From: Hygrocybe punicea
Taxonomy: Eukaryota; Basidiomycota; Agaricomycetes; Agaricales; Hygrophoraceae
Reading direction: 5' to 3'
Length of the DNA: 64,000 bases
NCBI GenBank assembly: GCA_963556145.1
Contig: OY744467.1
Location: 496,001-560,000, forward strand
In this document: positions 11,031-22,126 of the stretch, one piece after another
How positions within the stretch are numbered: the first letter of the stretch is position 1
How the letters are laid out: each line of letters opens with the position of its first letter
Notes under the pieces: model-generated
What the model was told of the DNA's origin: nothing
Database searches by the model: none
Seen by the model: only the letters and a program-made list of their open reading frames with translations
Made by a program: the position numbers and the translations under genes

Positions 11031-11433
11031 ATTCTAACCCTACCACTTCCGATTCCACCCCGCGACCAAAAAAAGAGCACACAAAACAGTACAGAGCACA
11101 GAGAGCAGAGACCCGAGTACAGAGCACACCCAAATGATCAAAAACAGAGAACTGAGCAGTTCTCTCATTACACCAATCACAACGGCCACACCACACCCAC
11201 ACCTCCCAGCGCGAAACCACACTTGGACATTCACTACAACCTGACTCCGAGACGAATGTGGCCGATACTTATCGGGCTCATCATCCCAATCCGGTTCTCA
11301 AACCCCATCCTCAACCACCGAAACATCCACCACCACCTCCTCTAGCGACTCCGAAACCCCAGACCACAGTTACCCCAATACACCACCCACATCACCAACC
11401 GCACAACACCTTATTTTACCACATAAGACCAAC

Positions 11434-12768
11434 ATGGGAGAATCGGGTTCCCGATGTTGGGACGGCGGCCCGGACGAAAAACTCGCCCCCAGACAATTCA
11501 TGCGTGAGATCAAGATAAAAATTGAGGAGAAAGAGTACACCACCGATAAAAAAAAAATCGAGTGTTTCCAAAACAATCTAGACTATGCAGGAATGGCGGA
11601 TCAATGGTTTGACAAGCTCGACAACACCACAAAAACCGACTGGGACAAACTAACCGAGGCTTTCGAAAAGGAATGGCTGAAGAACGCCATACCAAAGGCA
11701 ACGAAAACCGAGCGAATTCGCACACTCAAGGAATGGGTCATAACGACGGACGAGTTGGGAAAAAAAACGATAACGACAGGGTCAAAAGAGGTGTGGACCC
11801 ACATCAAATGGGCAAACGGCCTGGTGGCGAAAGCAAAAGATGCAGAAGACACCACAGGCCTACTAATACAAGACATTTTCGACAACCTACCTACACCCAT
11901 CTGCGAGCTCATACGACACAAATCCTGCACCAACTACGAAGAACTTGCAGAAGCAGTACACACCCTCAACGCTCTCAACTTATGCGAAGTCATTGACAAA
12001 TACAAAAAGGATGAGGAAACGGCCAGACTAGCACGCGCGCCAAATTCCCAAACAAAAGCACTTCGCAACTCCCTAGCCAGCACCCACCTTCAACCACCGG
12101 CAAACCCTCGCCAACAATACAACAACCACCAACCCTACCAAGCTCCACCCACATGAAGCCCCTTTGACCCGTTTAGCAGGAACACTGGCAATCGCGGGAA
12201 CCTGTTCCCAACCCGAGGGTCCATATGACCACATAGAGGAGCAGGCCCCAGGGCTTTAGGCATGGGTAGACAACCCACTGGACCACCACCCGTCCTCAAC
12301 CCCAGAGACCGTCCCATCACTGTCTGCCACAATGACATGCAAAGCTTTGCAATTCCACAACACCTGGACACAGATGCCGGGCGCACCACATATAGAGCCC
12401 AAGTCGATGCGTGGCATCACAACAACCCTGATGGACAGCCAGACAAATTACGACCATTCCCACTAACTCCTGGAACAGCCCCACCCGGATCCCGCGAATG
12501 CTGGGAATGTGGACAGGCTGGCCACAGGGCAGGAGCGCCGGTCTGCCCAGGCCTCACCCTACCAGAATTGGAGCGCACCTGGTGCCGAATTGCCAGCTAC
12601 ATAAGTTGCGAGGCGCGTAAAGAACGCCAAGGAGTCAGGGTAAACTACATCAATTATGGGTACCACGGGTACGGACAATACAACAGCTATGAACAACCTT
12701 ACGGGGGACGTAACTACATGGATGAACTAGACGACGTGCAGGGAAATGGGAGGGGGCCGTCCGCGTAG
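11434..12768 (+). pseudogene. gag: Gypsy gag (capsid and CCHC knuckle), two stops
   Basis: One frame across the region. The first 240 codons contain a retrotransposon-gag capsid-like core (QFMREIKIKIEEKE, MADQWFDKLDN, DWDKLTEAFEKEW). The C-terminal part has a zinc knuckle CWECGQAGHRAGAPVC and a Gly/Tyr/Asn-rich tail. TGA codons at 12154-12156 and 12226-12228 lie in that same frame in Arg-compatible positions, and the reading continues normally after each. Both fit CGA to TGA. The frame ends at TAG 12766. Confidence 0.8.
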
Positions 12769-12827
12769 ATGTCGGTTGGACGGCCCAGGAAAATCAAGTA
12801 GGCGACACACCAGTCCCCGATCAGCGT

Positions 12828-13438
12828 ATGGGATGGGTCGGGGACATGCAGGCAGAACCTCCCGAAAATGATTCGCATATGGACACAAACCAGAGTTTAG
12901 TCAGTATTAACACACTATACCCCGACTCTGAACAAGAAACATTTGATCTGTATGCGATGGGAGACAACTCTGCAACAGCTCAAAAACACACCGCCAAGCC
13001 ATTCCTACATTCAGTGGGTCTTCGTGGCCAAGGCGACACTTGCGAGTACATAACAGGGCTGTTCGACGACAGTGTGATGGTCAACTCCATCTGCACCTCG
13101 ACGTACAAGAAACATTGTGAGCACTTTGGCAGCCTATACCCCTCACAAAAGACCCTATGCATGGCCGATGGAACCGGCGTGCCTTCACGAGGATGCTGGA
13201 CAGGCAACGTGGAACCCAGCGGTCTGTGTAAAACTGCCGCAACTGGGCATTGCTGTTCGGTAAACCCCTGCTCCAACAATACAACACCATCCACGACTAC
13301 ACCGATGACACCCTACGCATCCCATATGACAATGGATGGCGGACTATACTAAACGAGAACCAAGACGCCATACCAACCAAGAGGCCCCCAGCACCACCAA
13401 TGAACAACACTGTACGTGAGGCGGCCCTGACACCATGA
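12828..13438 (+). pseudogene. Gypsy aspartic-protease-like region, frameshifted
   Basis: From 12828 the frame reads GLFDDSVMVNSICTSTYKK and MADGTGVPSRGCWTGNV. After a frame change near 13215-13250 the next frame reads LFGKPLLQQYNTIHDY. These blocks match my memory of the protease region just upstream of the reverse transcriptase in this basidiomycete gypsy family, where GLFDxGAMV replaces the usual DTGA. The frameshift means no protease could be made. Confidence 0.6.
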
Positions 13439-15555
13439 CCCATCGCCGCAGGAGTCACAAATGCCAGTCCCCATCGGAATTGTGGGACACAGTAAACAAG
13501 GAGAAGCCAGACGAATGGCAACATCACGAGAAACGTAGCTCCTACAATTCGTTTACTGCACTCACAAGCCTTATAAATACAATACAGGGTGACACGTTGG
13601 ACCGCATGAACAGGAGGTCAGCATACCTTCCACCACCCCTACAGGGCTACCAGATGCCAAGACGTCCACCCACCAACACCAAGATGGCACCCGAACTTGA
13701 CATCGACGGTGTAGGAAACCACGCCCAAACGAAATGCAGGTGCAAGGGCCGCCAAGACAGAGTGCGCTGGGAAGTGGATAAACCACCTGTAACACCAATC
13801 TTCTCTGTGCAAGACAGCAAGCCAGGCGACGATGACAACATAGGCGACATGCAACCGGAAATTGAGCTAGATACGGACCATTCTATCTTCACCAGCAAAA
13901 CCGACCCCTCTAAACCAGAGCAAGTCAACGCCATACTGAACAAAGTTGCAATAGGGCCCAACATTTCATCCGAGCAGCGAACACATATGCAAAACTTGCT
14001 GCGCGAATACGCCGACTGCTTCATGTTGTCAGTAAGCGAGGTCAACGTAGTACCAGGAGCCGAACACCACATACACATACCCCCTGACGCAACGTTTCCC
14101 AAACGCATACCTGGCAGAGGCAGTTCACAGCTGCACAATGCGAGTTCCTTAGTAAAACCATTGATGAGCTGTTAGATGCCGACATAATAGAACCCATTCA
14201 GCCCGAAGATGTCAAATGCACCTCACCGATCACCCTGGGTCACAAAACACACGACAATCCCAGCCTGCCAATAGAAGAACTCCGGCACCACGTCAATGAT
14301 GAGTGCATCACCCACGGCTTTCCCCCCGCCCATAACTTGGAACCACGACCTGCACTGACAGCGCCGGAAACGGAACCATCACAACCCACAAAATGGTGGT
14401 TCTGCCAAAATTACAACGGGTTGAACAGGGTCACACAGGTCTTCCCAATGCCCCAAGGCAACATCAGAATGAAACAAAGGCGCTTGAGCGGCCACCAGTG
14501 GGTCCACGGATTTGATTTCGCATCAGGCTTCTACGTGGTTACTATTCCACAGGAGAGTCGACCCTACCTCGCCTTCTACATCGAAGGCTGAGGGTTTTTC
14601 ACACAAAAATGTATGCCCTTCGGCCTCACCGGTGCACCATCAACATTCGCACACGTCACAGTGCAAGCCCTGGGAGACACACTCACCGCACTCCTGATCG
14701 AGCTTTTCGTGGATGACGGTGGCATGGCCGGAGATGACTTTGAGGATATGCTCGAATGCACAAGACGGTTCTTCCAGAGAGTTCGCGAAACAGGCTTGTC
14801 CCTCTCCACGAAGAAGTCGAAGTTTTTTATGACCAAAATGATATTCGCAGGTTCCAAAGTGGGGCCCGATGGTGTCCAAGCTGACGAGGCCAAGCTAACT
14901 GCAGTGGTCAACTGGCAACAACCACCAGACCTCTTGGGACTTTCCAGCTTCCTGGGACTAACGGGCTTCTTCAGGGACTTAATCCGCGGATACGCCAAGC
15001 TTGCCCAACCCCTCTCCGACCTTCTGCGTTCCGCCCACATCCCCAAAAACGCCGGGAAGTCAGCCTATCAGGCTGCACTGCAGAGTGTCAAGCTCGCCAA
15101 CATGTGGACCAAAAAGCACCAGAAGTGTTTCCTCAATTTGAAAACCGTCCTAACCACCGACCCGGTTCTGGTGGCTCCCTGCTTCGACGGCACTCCGTTT
15201 ATTGTTACGTCAGATGAATGCAAGGAAGGATTCGGCGCCATTCTATCCCAACGAATTGTGGTGACCCAACCCAGCAGCAAGGTGGTCAACGAACTACACC
15301 CGATAGCCTATGCCTCAAAACGAACCTTGCTGGTGGAGGAGAAATACAAGCCCTTCCTTCTGGAATTCGCTGCACTCAAGTTCGCACTGGACAAGTTCAA
15401 TGACATTATCTGGGGATTCCCCATTAAGGTGGAGACCGATTGCCAAGCCCTCCACGATGTCCTGCTCAGCCCCGACCTCAACGCCACCCATGCCCGCTGG
15501 CGTGATGGGGTCCTAGCCTACCAGATCGTCGACGTCCAACACATCCCAGGCAGAG
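13435..15555 (+). pseudogene. pol: Gypsy reverse transcriptase and RNase H
   Basis: Blocks in order: VNAILNKVAIGPNISSEQR, LREYADCFMLSVSEV, (frame change near 14115) TIDELLDADIIEPIQPEDVK, WWFCQNYNGLNRVT, MPQGNI, FDFASGFYVVTIP, MPFGLTGAPSTFAHVT, the catalytic box LFVDDGG, and the RNase H start PFIVTSDECKEGFGAILSQ with SKRTLLVEEKYKPFLLEFAA. A TGA at 14589-14591 stands where the family reads EGRGxF, and Cys at 14610 replaces Arg in the usual KRMPFGL. The frame is cut at HIPGR by the hAT-like insertion and resumes after 16637 as VNLVGDPLSHK. Confidence 0.85.
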
Positions 15556-15847
15556 TAGTGTTGCCGTAGTTCAGTTCTGAACCTAGCCAAACCCAGTTCA
15601 AACCCCGAACCGAACCCTAGGTTTAGTCTAAGTTCAGCCAAGTGCTGAACCAGACCACGGGTTCAGTTCCGGGTTTCGAGGCCCGCCAGATTTCCTGAAT
15701 GGCTCCAAACCGCGTCCAAACCGCGAACACGGATATTTTTCAGGTATTTATTTCATTTGTTTTTCATATTTCTTTACTTACTATTTCGTGTTAAACGGTA
15801 TCATGTGACCGGCCGCTTTCATGCAACACAGCAACATCAACGTGCGT

Positions 15848-15876
15848 TGAACACAACACAAATTGTGTTGTGTTCA
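15848..15876. repeat. Near-perfect hairpin inside the hAT-like element
   Basis: TGAACACAACACAA is followed after one base by its exact reverse complement TTGTGTTGTGTTCA, a 14-bp stem with almost no loop. Possible cruciform; function unknown. Confidence 0.7.
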
Positions 15877-16029
15877 TCAAAGTAAGTTTTCCTTTTTTTC
15901 TTCACTTTACTAATGTTACTTGCGACAGGCAACTCGACTGCGACCACATCACGACCACATCGCGACCACACATGTTGGCACAAGATGAATGCCAATGCCA
16001 GCAATTCCAACGGATGCGGGACAGCTGCA

Positions 16030-16375
16030 ACAACACCACCACCACCACCACAACGGCAATGGCCAGCAGCAGCAGCAACAGTGGAAGCAGCAGCAGTTGC
16101 AGCAACGGCAGCAGCAGCAGCAGCAGCAGCAACGGCGGCAGCAATGGCAGCAGCAGCAGCAACGGCGGCAGCAACGGCAGCAGCAGCAGCAACGGTGATG
16201 GCAGTAGCAGCAGTGCCAGCAGCGGCAGCAGCAGCAGCAGCAGCAGGAGAACAGCAACGGCGGCAGCAGCAGCAGCAACAGCCATGACAGCGGCAGCAGC
16301 AACAGCCTGAGTGACAGCAGTAGCAGCAGTGCTGGCAGCGGCAGCAACAGCGGCAGTGGCAGCAGCAGCAGCAGC
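16030..16375. repeat. (CAG/CAA)n-type trinucleotide-rich tract
   Basis: About 350 bp of CAG, CAA, CGG and GGC triplets with AGC-rich runs. It opens long ORFs in several frames on both strands (poly-Ser, poly-Ala, poly-Gln, poly-Leu), which I regard as by-products of the repeat. It lies wholly within the hAT-like element. Confidence 0.85.
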
Positions 16376-16637
16376 GCCGGACAGCTCCCCCACGGCCCAA
16401 CTACCTCGCAAAGTGTAGCGCTGTATCGATTGATACGTGCCTGCCATTCGCGAGGAGAACGGAGCTCACAGGGTGAGCCAAATGCGGTCTGGGTTCTGAA
16501 CCCAGACTGAACGTGGAGAGACGGTTCAATGCCGTCCGGGTCCAGGTTTGGCCATGCGCCAAACCGGACCCGAAGTTCAGTTCGCGGTTCCACCAAAAAG
16601 GCTCGGAACCGGACCAAACTGAACTTTGGCAACACTA

Positions 16638-18311
16638 GGGCAGAGTTAACCTGGTGGGCGACCCTCTGAGCCACAAGGACGAGGAACTCCCACGTATAGC
16701 AATGGATGGCAGTGACTGGTCCATTACCCCAGACTGGGAAACGGCACGTGGCTTGGAGTACAACCTATTTACAGTGAGCAAACCCACTTCCAACTTACAC
16801 AAATTGCTACGCGACCAGTTCTGGAATGAACAGATCTTCGTGGACGTTGTTGATGCCCTCCTAGGGGTCCCGGAGGCGGCATCCGAGCGTGACCAATGTT
16901 GTGCAGCCCACCGCACGAAGGACTACTTTATCAATGATGGACACTTATAGAAACTGGGGGGCATTACCCCAGCGAGGGCCACCTCCCGAAGGGAGTGCAC
17001 CACCAAGGTGGAAGCCACCGCCCTCGCCAAGACAGACACGAGAAAACACACATGGGCCAACACACCATCAAGATGCAACTCGTGGACAAGATATACAGCC
17101 TGTTCCTGGATGCATCAATCACACAGGCAATCCGCGAGTGTGGCCGTTGCAAAAACTTTGGCAATACCCATGTCCACACACTGCTCCAGCCAATCGTTCG
17201 GCGGCGACCATTCGAGCTCCTGGTGGGCGACTACACGTCCATGCCAACGGGAAAGGGTGGGTTCACTAAAATCGGACTGTATGCTGACGTCTTCTCCCAA
17301 AAGCTCTTCACCTTCAAAGTCAAGTCTGCTATGGGTAAGGCAATGGTCAATAGCTTGGAGCGAATCAGGAACACCTTCGTCATGCCAGAGGTGTTCATGA
17401 CCGATGGTGGCTCCCACTTCGACTGCGAATTGGTGCGTGACTACTGTTCCAACATCGGCACTAAGCACCACATTGTAGCCGCCTACTCCCCGTGGATCAA
17501 CGGTTTAATCGAAGGTTCCAATAAAATACTGCTAAACACACTCAAGCGGCTGTGCACTCCGGGCCTTGGCGAAGATGAATACGACCAGATGGCCATGAAG
17601 GATATACCGAAAAATTGGCCCCAACACCTGGACACTGCGGTGAAAAACCTCTCCAGCCGCATACTACCAAACCTCAAGTTTTCCCTGAACGAGCTACTGC
17701 TTGGCCTCATCATGAACCCACAGGTTGCGGACCACCCAGAGACGATACCCTTACCCTCTAGCAACAACGTAGCGGTGCACATGGCATTCGCCGACCAGCA
17801 CCAGCTGGATAGCCTAGCCTGTGCTGTCGACAATGCAACCAAACGCAAGGCCTTGTTCGATGCCAACATCCTCAAAAGAGCACCTAGAGAAGTTATATTC
17901 AACACTGGACAACTCATACAGGTTTATCGAAGTGATCTAATTAATGTTTTCTCTAGCGAACGTAAACTAGTACCCCGCTGGTCTGTACTGCAGCATGTAG
18001 TATCCCAATTGCGCAACTTGTATACCCTCAAAGCACTCGATGGCACCCCACTGAGCGGCCTCTTTAACGCCCACCACCTTCGAATGTTTAACCCAATCCA
18101 CGGAACCAGGATGGCACAAGAGGAGCTCAACAGACTCAAAAATGAACATACCCTGGCGCATAACCAGGATGCGGAGCTGGAGGTCAGTGACACACCAGAG
18201 GGAGGAGATGGCAATTCAGGAGACATGTCAGATGACAAGGGGCGCGAGGATGGTAGCGATGAGGGCGTCGCTAGAGAGGAAGGGGGCACTTGGAGTGGTA
18301 GCAAGGCATGA
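16638..18311 (+). pseudogene. pol: Gypsy RNase H tail and integrase
   Basis: After the insertion the frame resumes VNLVGDPLSHKDEELPRIA and reads to about 16950. A frame change near 16950-17050 leads into the integrase ORF that ends at 18311. It contains a short zinc-binding-like block (IRECGRCKNFGNTHVH), then the catalytic core: first Asp in ELLVGDYTSMP, second Asp in MTDGGSHF, Glu in NGLIEGSNK, with exactly 35 residues between the last two (DD35E). The tail is acidic (VSDTPEGGDGNSGDMSDD); no chromodomain is visible. The core itself looks intact, but upstream stops and frameshifts would prevent its expression as part of pol. Confidence 0.85.
18273..18286 (+). other. Polypurine tract of the gypsy element
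   Basis: AGAGAGGAAGGGGG, four bases before the 3' LTR start; expected site of plus-strand priming. The small element at 59553-61033 has a similar purine tract followed by the same GCACT-TGGAGTGG junction. Confidence 0.65.
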
Positions 18312-18444
18312 TCACGTGACCTAGCTCCCACGGTTCAAGACGTTGCCTAGTTCGGATGTAATAGACAGAGACCAACCAACCTCTCAACTAGAGATCTTTG
18401 TTTGGGTTTCCCCTTCGGTTCCTCTCAGATGCTAGACCACCCCA
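18291..18444 (+). repeat. 3' LTR of the gypsy element
   Basis: 154 bp, TGGAGTGGT...CACCCCA. The start is placed by comparison with the two LTRs at 59553 and 60876, which also begin TGGAGTGGT after a purine tract and contain the blocks GTGACTAG/GTGACCTAG and GCTCCCA-GGTT. Confidence 0.75.
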
Positions 18445-20589
18445 CCGTCTGCTCCCTCCTCCGAAAGCCGTCCTCGTTCACTGAGTCCTCATAATTCTGG
18501 AGTGGGAACCTTGCAAGGACCCGGAAGGTAGGCCACCTCTCATAATCAGTGACAGTTTTATGATGCTGTCTGTAGACAACGTGCCTCGGTGTCAGTTCCT
18601 TTGCCCACCCAGCAATCTGAACCAGCGCTACGAAATGATTCCTATCAGTTCAGTTTCAACTCTCCTCCAGTGCTGTCTGCTGTGTTATCCGAAAGTCATT
18701 CTCATTCGCCAAGTCTTCATGCTTCTGGAGTGGGAACCTATCAAAGGCCCAGAAGTGCTAGGTTGGTAGCCTCGCTATTTAGTGACAATCTTTTGATGTT
18801 CCCATAGGTGTCCACCAACCATTGATCCTCTCCTTTTGATGGGCAACTCTGCTGTACATCTTCAATGCTGTATAGGTCGAGACATAACTGGCCCTCGATA
18901 TGCAAACAACCTTTCGCCCTTGAGAGACCATAACTATAACCAGGCCAATGCTGATACTAACGCCATCAATCATAGGTTAGTTTTATCTGAAGAGGAATTA
19001 CCAATCCGCCCCCAAATGTATTCGGCAACTAATGACCTTTATGATGCTGACTCTGACAATATTAATCGTGACATTACCGATATTCATGACACTAACGACA
19101 TTCATCACGATGCTCACGGCCATTCGATCGACTCTAATGACATCCATCACGACATTCATGACTATGCAATCAACGACCAGAACTGTTATTCCGAAGAAAA
19201 CTTAGGTATATTGTCATTTTCACGCCATTTTTTTACTTCTTACTGTACCCCACCACCAGAATTTGGCCAAGTACCCTCTGGAAATGAAAATGCTACCGAA
19301 AACTCACTCAGGACACCAGCCATGAATAATCACGTAAATGATGTGTGTTCCTCTTAATTTTGCGCTGTGCCCATTGATATATAGTATTTTAGTCAGATAT
19401 GGAGGATGACTCTTATGATGTTGTTGCTGACCATCACCGGCGAAATTGTGCACCTAAGCCACCCAATGCCCATCAACTTCGTGCAATCCAGGAATCTGGC
19501 CAATGAGATGATGACAATGCCACGACTGATTCTGAAGCCAAAGTTGAAAGCAACAACGAATCTAGAACTAGGCCAAAGGCCAAACAACACTCCTGCAAAT
19601 GCGCGCTTTCGAAAATGGATGACAATCAAATGTGCATTCCCAAACCCCTCAAATGAAGGTCATCGTGAGACTGCAGCCAAGTGCATTGCTGATGCCCTAC
19701 TCGAATATGAAAGAAAAGGTGGCCGAGTGGAACAAGGTAAGATAGACCATCAATTTTTGAACATGAGTTCTGATTTTTTGCAGGATTTTATCCCGAGCAC
19801 AAAAGTGATATGATTGCTTATGTGAGTATTCAAAGTTCACATGTGAGATATTGTCCAATTTGTATTACAGCTCTTTAGCAATTGTTCAACATTTTGTGGT
19901 GAAATCAAGTCAAGGGCTAAAGCCATTGTAGAATCTTGCTACCCTCTATTCCCAACAGAAACTGTCCCTGGACAGATGGAATATCTAGCCACTGTTTTGG
20001 CAAATGTCGAGCAGTTGGTGGATAAAGGATTCTTTCTTCAAGGCGAACACAAAGACAGCCAGGTGCGGAGTAGCTTAGAAAGATAAATGGCTTTCATTCA
20101 CTTTTTCTGTAGGGCAAGACAAACAATCTGGCGCATTCGGCCATTATCGAACTAATTCAAATTTTCTATGGCCCCTCGAAGCTAGCATCGTTGTTTCCAG
20201 AAGATTTCAAATGGGAAGTCCCTTGTGGTGCTGTTGCACTTGTTGCAACTGCAGTACATTCTTATTTGTATACTCTACTCTAGCTCAACATTTGTTACAG
20301 ATAAAATGTATTCTCAATGCCTACACAAATGGATATTATGATGAGAAACACGAATTCTCCGAGGATGCTTACATAGAACATTACAAGGTGATCTGGAGAC
20401 TCATCAAGTCTTTGAAAGCAAACCCGTATCACTGGGGAAAATTTTGTGCAGCCCAGAGGCAGTGGGCTGAAAATGCCAAGTGAGTGATGCATGAGTGTGG
20501 TGTCATCCCTCTAATATACTTTGAACAGGACTTGCAATGGCATGGAAAAGCATCGCGCAGACAATGGAATGGCGTTGGTCTTGGACTGA
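18445..20589 (+). pseudogene. DUF6532-domain protein gene (3' part of the interrupted gene)
   Basis: The C-terminal part is well supported: exon to 19735 ending GRVEQG, then exons through FYPEHKSDMIAY, LFSNCSTFCGEIKSRAKAIV...DSQ, GKTNNLAHSAIIELIQIFYG...ATA, IKCILNAYTNGYYDEKHEF...ENAK and TCNGMEKHRADNG, stop at 20587-20589, joined by GT-AG introns of about 47-60 bp. This resembles DUF6532, an Agaricomycete domain of unknown function. Upstream (18836-19357) is an Asp/Asn/His-rich low-complexity stretch. The frame shifts between about 19400 and 19620, and a 240-bp-offset internal duplication lies at 18446-18790. With the gypsy element in its 5' part the gene is probably dead. Confidence 0.6.
18446..18790 (+). 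repeat. Diverged tandem duplication within the DUF6532 gene
   Basis: 18446-18560 and about 18683-18790 align by eye through CCGAAAG, TTCTGGAGTGGGAACC, CCCGGAAG/CCCAGAAG and TAGTGACA/CAGTGACA. The gypsy element ends exactly at the edge of the first copy. Confidence 0.5.
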
Positions 20590-21480
20590 GAAAGGGACTG
20601 TTGTTTAGGAATTGTGCCGCCATATCGTAGTTAGTTTTAATCTGATAACCCTTTAACCATGACAATCAAGGATGGAGCAATATATATAATATATATATAA
20701 TAATACAGGTGCTCATGTTCACTAGGCTAGAGAACACTAGATAGCGCTATACAGAGGTTGGCGTGCTATGTAGTGCTACACATCTGATGCACAAAGCTAT
20801 AGACAAGTGTTGGAGAAATGTAGACAAGGTGCAGCCTATGCACTGCTCTATAGCGCTCTATAGCAGTGGCACACAGCTATATCATAGTATATGGCATTCA
20901 CGTGACACTGACTAACGCTACCGAAAGGGGACCTGCGTGTGACGCTATGGCCACTATAGGTGCTATAACTCCGCTACACAGCGCTTGCTCACCAATCAAG
21001 GTTTGCTGATGCCACGCCCTGTTTTTAACCACCCCCAGCTTGTTTCCATTGAAGACAAGAGGCTGGGGGGTCCTAGTGTGTTGCCCCACTGTCTCTTGGC
21101 CCAACCCTATATATAGCATTCTCTGTAGTATTAAATTAATTCATTTGTTTTATTCTGTCCAAATTCAGAGAAAACTAAGAATATATAAGAGAACACTAAG
21201 AACATATAAGAAGACATTAAGAATGTATAAGAAGAAATAAGACCAAGTAAGTGGAAGGATCATCTTATTCCATCTTAACTCACCACTAAGACAAATTAAG
21301 AACATAGTAAGACTATTGATTTCTGATGAGCTGTCAAAAGTGACTCAAAAGACAATCTCAATTTCTTGACTACTTCTCATAAAAGTAGTAGTAATAAAAG
21401 CCTCAAAAAAAAAAAAACACCAGGAAAAAGAATTTGCCAAAAAGTTCTAGAAAAGGATATGTAATTTACTGGCGTCATTG
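20590..21480. repeat. Gene-free repetitive stretch
   Basis: Contains an (AT)n run at 20678-20703, several TATAGCGCTATA-like palindromes (20740-20760, 20851-20868), hairpin-repeat copy D at 21026-21075 (CCCCCAGCTTGTTT ... GCTGGGGGG), three copies of a 22-bp AT-rich unit (ACTAAGAACATATAAGAAGA type) at 21169-21240, and an A-run at 21405-21417. No coding region seen. Confidence 0.6.
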
Positions 21481-22126
21481 AAGATTGTGCCTTGATGGAC
21501 ATCAATCATGCAAATCTCTAATGACCATCACAGAGGCAAGGCGGCGGCAGGTCAGGAGTGACCGTGAAGACCGCAATGCGGTCCCCAGAGGCAGAGCTGA
21601 TGGCCCAGGCTCCAGAGACAGGTGGCATGTGCGGCCATTGTGGTACGATGCCTATGATTTTGAGTTTGCCAGATTCCTCGCGCACCAACGCTCGGTGCGT
21701 CCCATCTTTGATTGAATTTAAAATTTATTGTTTACTAAAGTCTAATCATACAAAACCCAAACGGACTCGTACTCAATCCGCCGCCATCTTTGCCGACTTC
21801 ACGGCCTGCTGCGATATGACCTACACTCGTACCAGTACGAACGGGGATCGCCCCCCTTTTTCATAACTCGCACGTCTCAGGACCTTTACTCGTCTCAGGA
21901 CCGTTTCAAATGTTTCATCTCATATTCACATTTTTATCCCTCTCTTTCTCTTTTATACTCGGGGTTCCAACAGGGTCTTCGCAAACGACCTTGTTTCCCC
22001 CCAAGTAAGCCTCCAGCTTTTAAGAATTTTTTGTGCCTCATTTTTCCTTTACAGACTTCAGTTGTCTCTTCGTCCACACGCTGTCATTCTTCCCATCAAA
22101 TATATATCTTTTAGAAGTTGTTTATT
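21481..22126. other. Upstream region of the DIRS-like element
   Basis: Short ORFs at 21485-21715 and 21558-21866 overlap in different frames and match nothing I know. The rest is C/T-rich leader-like sequence leading to the ORF1 start at 22127. I could not find the terminal repeat that should mark the element's left end. Confidence 0.4.

Larger units (their letters stand above)
15556..16637. mobile_element. Non-autonomous hAT-like element inside pol, 1.08 kb
   Basis: Terminal inverted repeats start TAGTGTTGCC at both ends (left TAGTGTTGCCGTAGTTCAGT; right end read inward TAGTGTTGCCAAAGTTCAGT). Flanks AGGCAGAG (15548-15555) and GGGCAGAG (16638-16645) are an 8-bp target duplication with one mismatch, as for hAT elements. 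Both subterminal regions are crowded with GTTCAG or CTGAAC motifs, possible transposase sites. It encodes no transposase; its only long ORFs come from CAG/CAA repeats. The same terminal repeat bounds the MITE at 46332-46532. Removing it would rejoin pol in frame. Confidence 0.85.
10959..18444 (+). mobile_element. Ty3/gypsy LTR retrotransposon, damaged, 7.5 kb
   Basis: Order: partial 5' LTR (10959-11011), primer binding site (11015), gag, protease, reverse transcriptase, RNase H, integrase, polypurine tract and 3' LTR (18291-18444). The protease-RT-RNaseH-integrase order is that of Ty3/gypsy. No chromodomain is seen. It has four TGA stops in gag-pol, several frameshifts and a hAT-like insertion at 15556-16637. 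It sits in an intron of a DUF6532-type gene. With the 5' LTR truncated, no target-site duplication can be read. Confidence 0.9.

Noticed and set aside
15837..16674. Several long ORFs on both strands rich in Gln, Ser, Ala, Leu or Cys
   Set aside because: They are six-frame translations of one CAG/CAA-type repeat inside a non-autonomous element and have no conserved sequence.
17967..18331. Minus-strand ORFs opposite the integrase
   Set aside because: They are antisense to a recognisable integrase C-terminus and match nothing.
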